DNA of 60,096 nt from an uncultured Clostridia bacterium (GTDB lineage: Bacteria; Bacillota; Clostridia; UMGS1883): the NCBI GenBank assembly GCA_947630975.1, contig CANRJP010000004.1:1-60096 (forward strand), in the 5' to 3' direction. Shown in pieces: positions 48,407 through 57,011 of the stretch. How positions within the stretch are numbered: the stretch's first letter is position 1; every line of letters begins with the position of its first letter. The notes beneath the pieces are model-generated. The model saw only the letters and a program-made list of their open reading frames with translations, was not told the origin of the DNA and ran no database searches. Position numbers and translations under genes: made by a program.

Positions 48407-48574
48407 TCAATGCGTATTGGCAAAATAAATACTTAGAACAAACAGGGTGAATATTAAAATGCGTGTTAGTGCTGCCAAATAGACGTCTTTATTTTGCCTG
48501 TCTTTTTCTCCGATTGTAACCAGCAGAGCTGCTGTCGCTAAAAGCATACTAATAATTATAATGACCGTTATCAT
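48407..48574 (-). CDS. Small two-TM membrane protein (55 aa)
   Basis: MITVIIIISMLLATAALLVT and ILIFTLFVLSIYFA are two membrane segments separated by a charged loop (GEKDRQNKD). The start ATG overlaps the thyX stop codon, with GGAGG inside the thyX end. Too short for automatic calling but well supported by translation coupling. Function unknown. Confidence 0.65.
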   Translation of the reverse strand: MITVIIIISMLLATAALLVTIGEKDRQNKDVYLAALTRILIFTLFVLSIYFANTH

Positions 48575-49206
48575 ATTGACAATTCCTCCATTATATCGTT
48601 AAACAATTCCGGCATTTCTTCACAGCACTGATTTAAAAGCTGTGTAGCCACCTCCCGCATTTGCGGATGCGCTGCCGGAGCACATCGGAGTTTGAGAAAA
48701 TGCCGCCATTCACGAATGTTAGCAGTCATCACAACTTCCGTTTTTAGGCTATTCGGTAATACGGAGCGCGCCTCCTGCGCAGTATAGCCGTGCTCTAAAA
48801 GTGCAAAATACGCATTTTCTGAACTTTGACAACTCTCTCTCCACGTATTATAAGCGGGTGTATCCGGCTTAAGAAAACAAGGTTCAATAACTGTAATTTC
48901 GGTTCCGAATTTATTGTTGCTGTAATTACAGTAACGGGTAGATTCCTGACTGTACGATGCAATTCTATGACGTACTATTTCATGTGAAATACCCCGGTCT
49001 ACTATAAATTTGACTGTAAATGAGCAATGTTCAAGAACGGATTCATGTCCACGTCGAATTATATCCTTTACAAATTCCTTAGCACTGTCAGACGTAATTC
49101 TATTTTCAGACTTATAACAGACGCGCCCACATTCCTCAATCCGGCGCAAAATCGCACTGTTATTTATGGGCGTGATAAACTGTACATACGGTTTAATGAT
49201 TTTCAT
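48571..49206 (-). CDS. thyX: Flavin-dependent thymidylate synthase
   Basis: The ThyX motif RHRIASYSQESTRY (79-92) and AHPQMREVATQLL-type C-terminal elements identify FAD-dependent thymidylate synthase, which makes dTMP from dUMP with methylenetetrahydrofolate and NAD(P)H. Start MKIIKPYVQFITPI after GGAGG. It supports phage DNA synthesis together with the polymerase encoded directly upstream. Confidence 0.96.
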   Translation of the reverse strand: MKIIKPYVQFITPINNSAILRRIEECGRVCYKSENRITSDSAKEFVKDIIRRGHESVLEHCSFTVKFIVDRGISHEIVRHRIASYSQESTRYCNYSNNKFGTEITVIEPCFLKPDTPAYNTWRESCQSSENAYFALLEHGYTAQEARSVLPNSLKTEVVMTANIREWRHFLKLRCAPAAHPQMREVATQLLNQCCEEMPELFNDIMEELSI

Positions 49207-49222
49207 TTCGCTACCTCCAATC

Positions 49223-51229
49223 TTAATCCTTCGTGAAAAAGTCACCGACCCAGCCAGCAGAGCCTAATGGTAAATCCGGTGCCCATGAAATAGGTTGCGT
49301 CATAATAGCGCATACCTGATCCAACATGACCTTATCCTCGGCATACGGAACGATGTCAATAACAACCTCATCATGCACGTGGAAAACGATAGAAAATCCT
49401 GCGGCCTCCAAGTGTTCAATCGCTTCAGCCAAACAGTCACGGGCAATCGCCTGAACGCAATTCTCGGTTAACTTGCCACCGTATGTTTCAATACGCTGCC
49501 ATTTTTTACTGGTCTGATCCAGTCCCATATACGTTATAGATGGATTACCCCAACGATTTTCACCAACTTGCGGGTTTATATAAAACAGTTTCCGGCCAGA
49601 GGGGAGACGTATGGTAAAACAATAAACATTTTGACTGTGGTCGTATTCTCGTGACAATCGCAAACCGTGAACATTAGCCGTACCGCCGTTTTGAATAACT
49701 TGTACAGCGGCATTATCCATTTCATACCATAAATTTTGTATGTGGCTATTTGCGGCGCGCCATCGCGACACTATATCCGGCAATTCATCTTCAGTCAGTC
49801 CCATATCTAATGCGCCCATGTTTTTTAGCGCACCAGAGCTTCCCTGATAGCCTAATGCCAATTCCGCGACCTTGCCTTTTGCGCGCAGCGCATATTCTGG
49901 ATTGCCCTTTTTTATGCGCTCAATGGGGACGTTAAACATTTGAGACGCGGACGCCTCGTAGATTTTACCATGCGTTTTAAACACGTCAAGACGCCACTGT
50001 TCGCCAGCCAGCCATGAAATAACACGTGCTTCTATCGCCGAAAAATCGGCGTCAATCAATTTATGGCCGGGGCTTGCAACAAAAGCCGTTCTGATTAACT
50101 GTGAAAGCGTGTCTGATACGCTGCCGTATATACAGCGCACGGCATCCGTTTTCCTATCAGTTACCAATTCACGCGCCAGCTCTATTTCTTTTGTGTAGGT
50201 TCTCGGTAAATTCTGAACCTGCACCAATCGTCCAGCCCACCGACCGGTCCGGTTTGCCCCATAAAACTGCAACAATCCGCGTACCCGTCCGTCCGGACAA
50301 ACGCACATTTTAATCGCATCATATTTTTTTGTGGACGTTTTTCCCAACTCTTGCCGGATTTCCAACATCCGCTGCACCGCGGGACTATTATCGTCTCGGT
50401 TTAATAGTCTTTTAACGGTGTCCTTTGACAAACTGATGATTTCTGACGATTCTTCCCCCGTGTCGATTTCCCGATTGAGCCAACCGGTGAGCTGTTTTAC
50501 ACTGTTGGGATTATTAAGCTGCGTTATGGTAACCGCCTCAGTCAATAATTCCGTTTTAACTTGACTACCCATAATAAGCGCCCCATCTACGAACGGTATA
50601 TCGACTGCCACACCGCGGGAGTTGATAATCAAATCCGTTTCCCACTGTTTTTGTACAAAATCCGGAATAGGAAATACTGACAAGCGCCGTTCTATTTCCC
50701 GCTCGGTTTCAACGTCTTGCCCGCAATATTCTTTAAACATTGCCCATTTGTCAAGGTCATGTTTCGGTAAATTACGTGTTCGACCAGCATTACTTTTTGT
50801 AGGTTTACACGGGACGCAAAAGTAGCGTATTAATGCTTTGCCTGTATTTAGCTTTTGTTTGTCTTCCGGTAAACCTAAAGCCCGGCCTACGGCTTCCAAA
50901 CTCGCCGGGTATCCATGATATAAACTGCTCATCATAGAACACCGCCATTGGCTCGGTACCATTTGTCCGTATACCTTTGACAGGCAAGCCCATTCAAATG
51001 CGGCGTTGTGCGCGTGTTTTATAAAAGTGGGATCACGGAGCGCCGACAGCATCCAAAACGGTAACGGCTCGCCCTGTGCCAAATCCACAACATACCGCGG
51101 ATTGTCATCTAACGCATAACCGAAAAGCAAAATTTGAAAATCGTTTGACGAAATATATTTTTGCGCGCCAGCCTTAGCTAATGGGACGCTCGAATACGTT
51201 TCCAAATCAATATGTAAATGGTGTATCAT
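49223..51229 (-). CDS. Family A DNA polymerase (phage type)
   Basis: Start MIHHLHIDLETYSSVPLAKA (GGAGGC upstream). The first about 190 residues are a 3'-5' exonuclease domain (DLETYSS; HNAAFEW; YCGQDVETE). The polymerase core has RTGRWAGRLVQVQNLPRT, motif A LIDADFSAIEARVISWLAGE and motif C FHVHDEVVIDI. At 668 aa it is the usual size for Clostridia phages. It replicates phage DNA, perhaps with the clamp-like protein at 7.1-7.7 kb. Confidence 0.95.
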   Translation of the reverse strand: MIHHLHIDLETYSSVPLAKAGAQKYISSNDFQILLFGYALDDNPRYVVDLAQGEPLPFWMLSALRDPTFIKHAHNAAFEWACLSKVYGQMVPSQWRCSMMSSLYHGYPASLEAVGRALGLPEDKQKLNTGKALIRYFCVPCKPTKSNAGRTRNLPKHDLDKWAMFKEYCGQDVETEREIERRLSVFPIPDFVQKQWETDLIINSRGVAVDIPFVDGALIMGSQVKTELLTEAVTITQLNNPNSVKQLTGWLNREIDTGEESSEIISLSKDTVKRLLNRDDNSPAVQRMLEIRQELGKTSTKKYDAIKMCVCPDGRVRGLLQFYGANRTGRWAGRLVQVQNLPRTYTKEIELARELVTDRKTDAVRCIYGSVSDTLSQLIRTAFVASPGHKLIDADFSAIEARVISWLAGEQWRLDVFKTHGKIYEASASQMFNVPIERIKKGNPEYALRAKGKVAELALGYQGSSGALKNMGALDMGLTEDELPDIVSRWRAANSHIQNLWYEMDNAAVQVIQNGGTANVHGLRLSREYDHSQNVYCFTIRLPSGRKLFYINPQVGENRWGNPSITYMGLDQTSKKWQRIETYGGKLTENCVQAIARDCLAEAIEHLEAAGFSIVFHVHDEVVIDIVPYAEDKVMLDQVCAIMTQPISWAPDLPLGSAGWVGDFFTKD

Positions 51230-51337
51230 CGCTGTGCCTCCTTCCAGCGAATAGGGGATTAACGGGAGATCGAATTGCCCATACGCACCGTAGGTACGAC
51301 CTCCGGGCGGCCCCATTAACCGCCGTGCGTACATTAT

Positions 51338-52045
51338 TTATACAGGGAGGCCAGTAACAGGATTAACCATCCCAGCAATCGGATTAATCATCCCAGCAAT
51401 CGGATTAGCCATTCCAGTAGCAGGTATTGCCGCCCCATATCTTTGTGTAGCCGTTTCATTTACAGCAGCACCAGCCGGGGGAGCAATGACGTTCTGCCCG
51501 ATGCCCTCAAAGTCAGTAGCGGCTGAAGCACCACCGGATAAGGGTTCACCGTCACGAGTTTTCATCACATTGCCCAGGCCACAGCCAACACCTTTGTTTA
51601 CACCGGTATTAAACGTGAAGAAATTAAGTGTTACACGGGCGTACATACCGCTGTAGATGTCCTGCGGGGCCAATTCACAATTGATATTGGAGATACCTAC
51701 AACTTGGGGCTTTTGCTTTGTTCCAGCCGTTATTACCCAATGCCCGGCGCATTCGGGACCAAATTTGCTGCCATCATTGCGGAAGCCGTCTCCGTCGTAG
51801 ATGAGCGCATTTTTAAGTTGTGGACGGGCACCCTGCCATTTGTTCTTTACGCCGTCCTCATACGCGGCTTGGATAGATGCGTCAATATCGGCTTTTGTCG
51901 CCGCGTCGGTTTTAGGAATTAAAAGTGTTACGCTATACTTGGGTTCGGACCCTTGCTGATTAGGATTCGCATAGGGTTCAAGCAGATGAACATAAGATAA
52001 GCGTACTTCACCGGTCAATACTTTAGTAGGGATATTCTGATACAT
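51338..52045 (-). CDS. DUF2815 ssDNA-binding-like protein with C-terminal repeats
   Basis: The N-terminal 180 residues (TGEVRLSYVHLLEPYANPNQ, YSVTLLIPKTDAATKADIDA, CELAPQDIYSGMYARVTLNF) match DUF2815, an OB-fold-like single-strand-binding protein of phages. The C-terminus is a flexible Ala/Pro/Gly region with tandem (G)MxNPIAGM units, encoded by 21-bp repeats at about 51355-51420. It precedes the polymerase, as usual in these modules. Confidence 0.88.
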   Translation of the reverse strand: MYQNIPTKVLTGEVRLSYVHLLEPYANPNQQGSEPKYSVTLLIPKTDAATKADIDASIQAAYEDGVKNKWQGARPQLKNALIYDGDGFRNDGSKFGPECAGHWVITAGTKQKPQVVGISNINCELAPQDIYSGMYARVTLNFFTFNTGVNKGVGCGLGNVMKTRDGEPLSGGASAATDFEGIGQNVIAPPAGAAVNETATQRYGAAIPATGMANPIAGMINPIAGMVNPVTGLPV

Positions 52046-52057
52046 AGTTGTTCCTCC

Positions 52058-52361
52058 TTAAAATTCGGTACTTTTATAATGATTTTTGTCTTTTATTTGT
52101 TGCCATAAGGGTATAATCTGTTGTAGAAAACGGTTTTTTGCCTTTTCCGTGACGTTCATGTGTTTTAAGTCCATAAAGGTTTCCGGCGAAGTTAAAACGG
52201 TATCCAATGTTTTAATAGCTGTGGCGTTCCAATCAGGTTCAGAAAACATTAACGTAAAAACCGTTTTAGCGTTCTTTTTTTGACATACCTACAAATGCGT
52301 TGATGAGTATCATCATTTCACCGTGCGGCCACCACCGGAAAGTTATAGCTCTTGGCGTCAT
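52058..52361 (-). pseudogene. Small phage protein broken at an A7/T7 run
   Basis: The ATG at 52361 overlaps the preceding stop and has GGAGG. It reads MTPRAITFRWWPHGEMMILI, NAFVGMSKK and then meets a stop. Removing one base of the T7 run at 52275-52281 continues the protein through NAKTVFTLMFSEPDWNATAI to the end at 52058, about 99 aa. So this is one gene interrupted by one extra base. Function unknown. Confidence 0.55.
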
Positions 52362-53548
52362 GATACTACCTCCGCAAAATCAGCTTTAGCAGGGTTATAG
52401 GGTTCCCGCTTATCACTGGCTACAACTAAGGTTGGCGCTCCTACAGGCTTGACGATCTGCTTGCCTAAAATCTCTTGGAATTTTTTTACGCCAATAGTCT
52501 TTTCCAACACAGAGAGTGACTTTGCGGTGTGTGTATACAGCGTTTTGTCATCATATCCGGCAGCTTTAAGTAATTCCAGGGCTTTGTCGGCATCGGCAAA
52601 TACCCGATTGCTGCGACCGGCGACGGCCTTCCATCCAGGGATGTTTTCACCGTTTAATATAGCACTAAGCGCGTATTCTTGTAATTCTTCATACCATTTT
52701 TTCAGGCCCGCACCACGAGTTAGTAGATCGCCCACATCCGCATTGGTTAATACACCAGGTACTGCTTTATCCTCAATAGTGTTTTTAGGCAATGCGAAAT
52801 CTTTAAAATCTTCCAATGCCGTATATTTTTCGGCGCGTGCTTTGCACTGAGCTTTTCCACGGCAAAACAGGCACCAGTCACCGGCTTTAAATTCGCCCAA
52901 TCCCGTGTAGGCCTTATACGCCAGAGCTTTTGCCTTCTCGCCCCATGTGAGAAGTTCGTCAACTGTAATCGTTTCTTCGCTGACAGTTTCAGCTATACGG
53001 GGCTGAACGATGGCCATAGACACATTTTTAACGGAAAACAACATAGAATATTGCTGTATCGCACCTAATGCGTAAAGACGCATTTGTGAATTATTTTCAG
53101 CAGATACAATAACGCCCTTGCCGTGTTTGTAATCCGTGATATGTAATGTATCATCACCTATCATAATACAGTCACACGTTCCAAAGCCGTCCGGTATATA
53201 TGAAGAAAGATCAACGCGCACTTCCTGTTGTATATAAGGCGGATGCTCAAACGTCATGGCTTTTTCTTTTAGGTACTGCACATAAACATCTGCTGTTTGG
53301 ATCATTTCTTCCGAAAAAAACCGGTCTTCACGCAATTTCTTTAACGAAGAATTGAGTGAGCGTTTAGTGATACCACCAAAAGCATATTTTGCGTATAATT
53401 CGCAAATGGCATGAGCTGTACGACCTTCTTCAGCATAATCGGATGTTGTAGCTGGAAAATTCTCCTCAAATCGAGGGGCGGCGGTACAATGCATCCACCG
53501 TTCCGATGATGAAGCTGAACAAAGTGCGTGTTTAGTTGGCGTAGCCAT
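52358..53548 (-). CDS. DUF2800 (RecB/Cas4-like PD-(D/E)XK) nuclease
   Basis: Start MATPTKHALCSASSSERWMH after GGGAGG. The domain shows HAICELYAKYAFGG, the catalytic region PDGFGTCDCIMIGDDTLHIT with DYKHGKG (D-x-K), Q-motif NNSQMRLYALG and a C-terminal cysteine cluster (WCLFCRGKAQCKARAEKY). This is DUF2800, a single-strand-end-processing exonuclease family of phages that usually pairs with DUF2815. The four cysteines may ligate an Fe-S cluster. Confidence 0.9.
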   Translation of the reverse strand: MATPTKHALCSASSSERWMHCTAAPRFEENFPATTSDYAEEGRTAHAICELYAKYAFGGITKRSLNSSLKKLREDRFFSEEMIQTADVYVQYLKEKAMTFEHPPYIQQEVRVDLSSYIPDGFGTCDCIMIGDDTLHITDYKHGKGVIVSAENNSQMRLYALGAIQQYSMLFSVKNVSMAIVQPRIAETVSEETITVDELLTWGEKAKALAYKAYTGLGEFKAGDWCLFCRGKAQCKARAEKYTALEDFKDFALPKNTIEDKAVPGVLTNADVGDLLTRGAGLKKWYEELQEYALSAILNGENIPGWKAVAGRSNRVFADADKALELLKAAGYDDKTLYTHTAKSLSVLEKTIGVKKFQEILGKQIVKPVGAPTLVVASDKREPYNPAKADFAEVVS

Positions 53549-53567
53549 TATGCTGCCCTCCCTTGTT

Positions 53568-54083
53568 TTATATGTCAGCACCCAGCGCCCGTAAATCGGC
53601 TGCAACGGATGGATATTGCGCCGGATTAAGCTGCATGATGGTAGTTACACCGTATTTTTGCAATACAGCAATAACCTGCGTCATTTTACCCATATCTATC
53701 AATGCCGCCCCGGCACGAGAAATAGCATCCACGGTTATCTGCTCAATCTGTGTAGCCACCGGTGCCGTTGTCTGCGTGACAACCGGTGCCGTAGGAGTTT
53801 CCGTCTGAGCGGGAGCTGATACTGCTTCCTCCCAGGGGACGCCCGCTTGAGCAGCGACGAATGCTGCGGGAGCTTCCATTTGAGTAGGTGCCGTTTGCAC
53901 AGGGGCCAAAGCCGGGCCATCATTGGGTTCGCTTGATGTAGGCGAGGCCGTAGGAACGGACTGCGTAACGCAATTCTGCTTTTGAACTTGGATAATTGCT
54001 TCAGCAGACTTTGTAACTGCCTCAGTTAACTTCAAAATCGCCTTAGTAAAATCTGCGGCTTCTATAATATTGATCTCCAACAT
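53568..54083 (-). CDS. Hypothetical early phage protein with proline/alanine linker (171 aa)
   Basis: A short N-terminal helix (ADFTKAILKLTEAVTKSAEA) is joined by a long Thr/Ala/Pro/Gln-rich linker (about 45-115) to a C-terminal helical domain (TVDAISRAGAALIDMGKMTQ, VIAVLQKYGVTTIMQLNPAQ). This C-terminal domain recurs in phage early proteins that databases mislabel as Rrp5-like. It may be a recombination or ssDNA-associated partner. RBS AGGAGG. Confidence 0.7.
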   Translation of the reverse strand: MLEINIIEAADFTKAILKLTEAVTKSAEAIIQVQKQNCVTQSVPTASPTSSEPNDGPALAPVQTAPTQMEAPAAFVAAQAGVPWEEAVSAPAQTETPTAPVVTQTTAPVATQIEQITVDAISRAGAALIDMGKMTQVIAVLQKYGVTTIMQLNPAQYPSVAADLRALGADI

Positions 54084-54276
54084 TTTCTTTCTGCCTCCTA
54101 AATATTTTTAAATCCTTTTTCTTTGCTGTTGCCCGCTGTTGTTCCCATTGCTCAAATTTTCGCACGTTTTCGGGATTACTGTAGTAATCCTTAACGGCTT
54201 GACAAAAAGTTTGCGCAAGGTTATGGGCGTCAATAGCGGAAATTTCACATACCTTGATTTGCCCCTGATTGGTCAT
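54043..54276 (-). CDS. Small helical early protein (77 aa)
   Basis: MTNQGQIKVCEISAIDAHNL, then AQTFCQAVKDYYSNPENVRK, with a very basic C-terminal end. It overlaps the previous gene by 32 nt and the next by 41 nt, both with recognisable ribosome binding sites (GAGGTGG for this one). Function unknown. Confidence 0.6.
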   Translation of the reverse strand: MTNQGQIKVCEISAIDAHNLAQTFCQAVKDYYSNPENVRKFEQWEQQRATAKKKDLKIFRRQKENVGDQYYRSRRFY

Positions 54277-54505
54277 TAGACGCCACCTCGATTTCCGCCT
54301 CTAATTCGGCGAGAGCGTTAATTATGCGGGCCTGGGTTTTTTGCTTTGCTGCCTCACTTTCAAATTGCTTGCCCCCGTTTAACACGGTCGATAAATAGGT
54401 GTGAGAGTAGCCGCATTGTTCGGCCAGCATTTGGTTTGTAATGCGGTATCGATGCATTCTACCAACAACGTCAGCCGTCCATTCTTCGTTTTGTACAATG
54501 CCCAT
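54245..54505 (-). CDS. Cro-like/HTH regulator, first early gene (86 aa)
   Basis: The helix-turn-helix is visible in YRITNQMLAEQCGYSHTYLS followed by TVLNGGKQF. The gene is the first behind the leftward early promoter, divergent from the CI-like repressor gene, the position of Cro-type or early activator proteins. RBS AAAGGAGG. Confidence 0.75.
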   Translation of the reverse strand: MGIVQNEEWTADVVGRMHRYRITNQMLAEQCGYSHTYLSTVLNGGKQFESEAAKQKTQARIINALAELEAEIEVASNDQSGANQGM

Positions 54506-54525
54506 AGAACGCCTCCTTTCTTCTC

Positions 54526-54565
54526 AGTGAAATTTTTTTACAAAACCAGTTGAATTTTTTTCACT
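54526..54565. promoter_or_regulatory. Two repressor operators near pRM
   Basis: Two 18-bp half-conserved operators, AGTGAAATTTTTTTACAA (54526-54543) and AGTTGAATTTTTTTCACT (54548-54565). The second covers the -35 box of the repressor promoter. Confidence 0.6.
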
Positions 54566-54578
54566 TTTGTGGTACAAT
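54550..54578 (+). promoter_or_regulatory. Repressor maintenance promoter (pRM-like)
   Basis: TTGAAT (54550-54555), 17-bp spacer and TACAAT (54573-54578) on the plus strand, upstream of the repressor gene with a 170-nt leader. Confidence 0.7.
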
Positions 54579-54652
54579 GAAATTGCCATATCTCACTTAA
54601 CCACTTACAGCAACTATTTATTTGTGCGCGCAGTCAAATAATATTTGCTGAT

Positions 54653-54732
54653 AGTGAAATATACTTCACTGTACTTATAGTGTAGCAAAAAATATTTCAC
54701 TTGTCAAGGGGTTTGGTGAAAAAAATTTAACT
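54653..54732. promoter_or_regulatory. Early operator array (three sites)
   Basis: AGTGAAATATACTTCACT (54653-54670, near-perfect palindrome), AGCAAAAAATATTTCACT (54684-54701) and a weaker GGTGAAAAAAATTTAACT (54715-54732) surround the early promoter boxes. Confidence 0.75.
54679..54707 (-). promoter_or_regulatory. Leftward early promoter
   Basis: Minus strand TTGACA (54707-54702), 17-bp spacer, TACACT (54684-54679). The spacer is itself an operator, so the repressor would block RNA polymerase directly. It drives the Cro-like gene and the replication operon. Confidence 0.85.
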
Positions 54733-54751
54733 TTTTTCGGAGGTGTCATTC

Positions 54752-55144
54752 ATGACGTTTTTTGCTCGCTATTCAAGAATTTGTGAACAACGTGGTATTA
54801 AGCCCTGCTCACAAAAAGCGGCGGATATGCTTGGCGTCACAAAGACCACAATATCCGTTTGGAATCGTACTAACTCTGCACCCAAAGGAGAAACGGTGGC
54901 AAAAGTTGCAAATGCGTTAAGCGTTTCAACCGATTATCTTTTGGGCCGAACAGATGACCCGACTGACTATACTGTCGCAAAACAAAAAAGCGTTCCACTA
55001 TCACAAGACAGTGGGAACGCCCAAAATCAGGCTATGATACAAATGTATAATAAGTTAGATGAAATAGATCAAGCGAAAGTTGACGGAATCGTTCAGGGCC
55101 TACTTCTGAACGATAAATACAAGATAAGTCAAAACCTTGCATAA
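54752..55144 (+). CDS. CI-like phage repressor (HTH_XRE)
   Basis: The N-terminal XRE helix-turn-helix (SQKAADMLGVTKTTISVWNR split over two lines of helix 2-3, then GETVAKVANALSVSTDYLLG) is followed by about 50 residues without a peptidase domain, so it is a short repressor, not a LexA-like self-cleaving one. Start ATG at 54752 has GGAGG eight nt upstream; the GTG at 54743 abuts it. It binds pres. the 18-bp operators at 10.4 and 54.5-54.7 kb. Confidence 0.85.
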   Translation: MTFFARYSRICEQRGIKPCSQKAADMLGVTKTTISVWNRTNSAPKGETVAKVANALSVSTDYLLGRTDDPTDYTVAKQKSVPLSQDSGNAQNQAMIQMYNKLDEIDQAKVDGIVQGLLLNDKYKISQNLA

Positions 55145-55247
55145 TTCGTAAAGAGAAAAACATAATTTTTGCTGACTTTAAAAACTTATTTAATCGTCAT
55201 TAATTGTGTAGCGCCATTACACGTTATTTAGGGGAGATTAATGTACA

Positions 55248-57011
55248 ATGAAAAAAGAGACAAAAGGTGAATTAGCCGTTGTATATGCACGGTATTCATA
55301 TCACGCACAAGGAGAACAGTCCATAGAAGGGCAACTCGCGGCTGCTAAAAAATACGCAGAGCTAAAAGGGTATAGAATTATACATGAGTATATCGACCGC
55401 GCTGTTTCCGGTCGTACTGATAACAGAGATGCGTTTCAAAAAATGCTATCGGATTGCGCAAAGAAACAGTTTCAGGTTATTATTGTGTGGAAAGTAGATA
55501 GGTTTGGACGCAATCGAGAGGAGATTACATTTAATAAATATATCGCCAAGAAAAATAATGTTCGTATTGAATATGTGGCTGAGAATTTACCTGATTCAGC
55601 GGAAAGTGTTATACTGGAAAGCGTATTAGAGGGAATGGCCGAATATTACAGCCTACAGCTCGCGCAAAACGTCAGTCGCGGTATGCTTGAAAGTGCCAAA
55701 AAGCACCAAGTCACCGGTATGGTTCCGTTTGGATATCGTAAATCCAAAGATTTAAAATACGAAATTGATCCAGAATTTGCGCCCACAGTAAAAATTATAT
55801 TTGATATGTATGCCGCGGGTTCAACTATGACCGAAATCATAAATTATTTGAATGCACACAGTTATAAAACACGTGCAGGAACGCCCTTTAAGAAAAATAT
55901 GCTGCCGCGTATGTTAAATAATGAAAAATACATTGGGACGTACATTTACAAAGACTTAATTCGAGAAGAAAATGCCATTCCCGCAATTATTGATAGAGAG
56001 ACTTTTGCTAAGGTACAGGAGATGTTAAAAATTAATCGTCGAATGCCTTCACATAGATGGAGCTACACGGATTTTTTGTTGACCGGCAAACTTTTTTGTG
56101 GGCATTGTGGAAGTGCTATGACCGGTGAAAGTGGTACAAGTAAAACCGGTGGGAAATATAGCTATTACGTTTGCCACCAGCACCGTAAAGACGGGACGAT
56201 CTGTAAGAAAAAGGCAGTACGTCAGGATATGATTGAAAAAATAGTATTAGATGAAATACAAAAGGTGCTAAACGATGATGAAATTTTTAATTTTATCGTT
56301 GAACAAACATGGCGTTTTTACACTCAACAAGATGAAGATCAGGTACAATTAACTATGCTGCAAAAACAAATCAAAGATGTTGAAAACAGTATTGCTAATT
56401 TGGTAAAATCCATTGAGGCTGGACTATTTACGTCAACAATAAAAGACCGTATAAATGAATTGGAGGCAGAAAAAACGGCAATTAACGCGGAAATCGCTGC
56501 CTATAAATTAGAGCGGCGCTATAAATTAACAAAAAACAATATTATTCATTTTTTAGATCAAATGAAAAAGTTAAATATAAAAAATCGAGATTGTCAGCGC
56601 CGATTAGTAGAAGTGTTCGTTAATTCAATTTTTGTATATGACGATCATTTAACAATGACATTTAACTACGGCGGCGCTGATAGGACTATAACTTTCTCCG
56701 AAATCAGCGACGTAGAGGCATCTTCTGAGTTCGTTTCCTGTACGCAAGGGTTCACCAGATCAAGAAAGCCCGTAATCATCGAGAAATCCGATGGTTACGG
56801 GCTTTTTATTGTTGCAGAAATGCGAATTGGAGGGTTAGAATTTGTACGTGAATGTACGTGTTTTTTGGGTGTCAAATCGGTGTCAGGAAACCTATGGGTG
56901 TCAAAACGGGTGTCAATTTTGGAAACGGTGTCGATGGTGGAGCCTATAAAATTTAGCATAAGATTTAGCGACAACGTCGCGCCTTTAGTGACCCGCAGGA
57001 TGGGCAAATAA
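55248..57011 (+). CDS. Large serine integrase (phage integrase), C-terminus altered by integration
   Basis: Catalytic domain: VVYARYSYHAQGEQSIEGQL with nucleophile Ser17, YIDRAVSGRTDNRDAFQKML, KVDRFGRNREE. A recombinase domain follows (GTPFKKNMLPRMLNNEKYIG), then a zinc ribbon (FCGHCGSAM ... CHQH) and a coiled coil (about 365-430). Homology appears to stop near residue 503. From there the frame crosses the proposed attR and reads through a host terminator for 84 residues. In the excised phage the frame would instead give 26 other residues and stop, about 529 aa. GGGGAG lies 11 nt upstream of the ATG. Confidence 0.92.
   Translation: MKKETKGELAVVYARYSYHAQGEQSIEGQLAAAKKYAELKGYRIIHEYIDRAVSGRTDNRDAFQKMLSDCAKKQFQVIIVWKVDRFGRNREEITFNKYIAKKNNVRIEYVAENLPDSAESVILESVLEGMAEYYSLQLAQNVSRGMLESAKKHQVTGMVPFGYRKSKDLKYEIDPEFAPTVKIIFDMYAAGSTMTEIINYLNAHSYKTRAGTPFKKNMLPRMLNNEKYIGTYIYKDLIREENAIPAIIDRETFAKVQEMLKINRRMPSHRWSYTDFLLTGKLFCGHCGSAMTGESGTSKTGGKYSYYVCHQHRKDGTICKKKAVRQDMIEKIVLDEIQKVLNDDEIFNFIVEQTWRFYTQQDEDQVQLTMLQKQIKDVENSIANLVKSIEAGLFTSTIKDRINELEAEKTAINAEIAAYKLERRYKLTKNNIIHFLDQMKKLNIKNRDCQRRLVEVFVNSIFVYDDHLTMTFNYGGADRTITFSEISDVEASSEFVSCTQGFTRSRKPVIIEKSDGYGLFIVAEMRIGGLEFVRECTCFLGVKSVSGNLWVSKRVSILETVSMVEPIKFSIRFSDNVAPLVTRRMGK
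56752..56757. other. Proposed attR core (inside integrase 3' end)
   Basis: TCACCA, shared with the end of tRNA-Lys. Sequence to its left is integrase coding DNA; sequence to its right begins with a host terminator. Confidence 0.5.
56765..56807 (+). terminator. Host tRNA-operon terminator displaced by the prophage
   Basis: The stem AAAGCCCGTAA...TTACGGGCTTT is followed by a T-run, read within the integrase frame. Reconstructed attB puts it 7 nt behind tRNA-Lys. Confidence 0.75.
56808..56980. other. Host intergenic DNA within the extended integrase frame
   Basis: The plus-strand frame stays open here by chance. The DNA holds several GTGTCA/GGTGTC repeats (about 56873-56932) and no independent gene that I can support. 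Confidence 0.45.
56981..56998. repeat. 18-bp direct repeat, left copy
   Basis: GCCTTTAGTGACCCGCAG, identical to 58750-58767. It contains the stop codon region of the tyrosine integrase (minus strand). Confidence 0.75.

Noticed and set aside
51355-51420. Short tandem repeats as a CRISPR array or iterons
   Set aside because: They are 21-bp in-frame repeats encoding NPIAGM units in the DUF2815 protein tail; no spacers.
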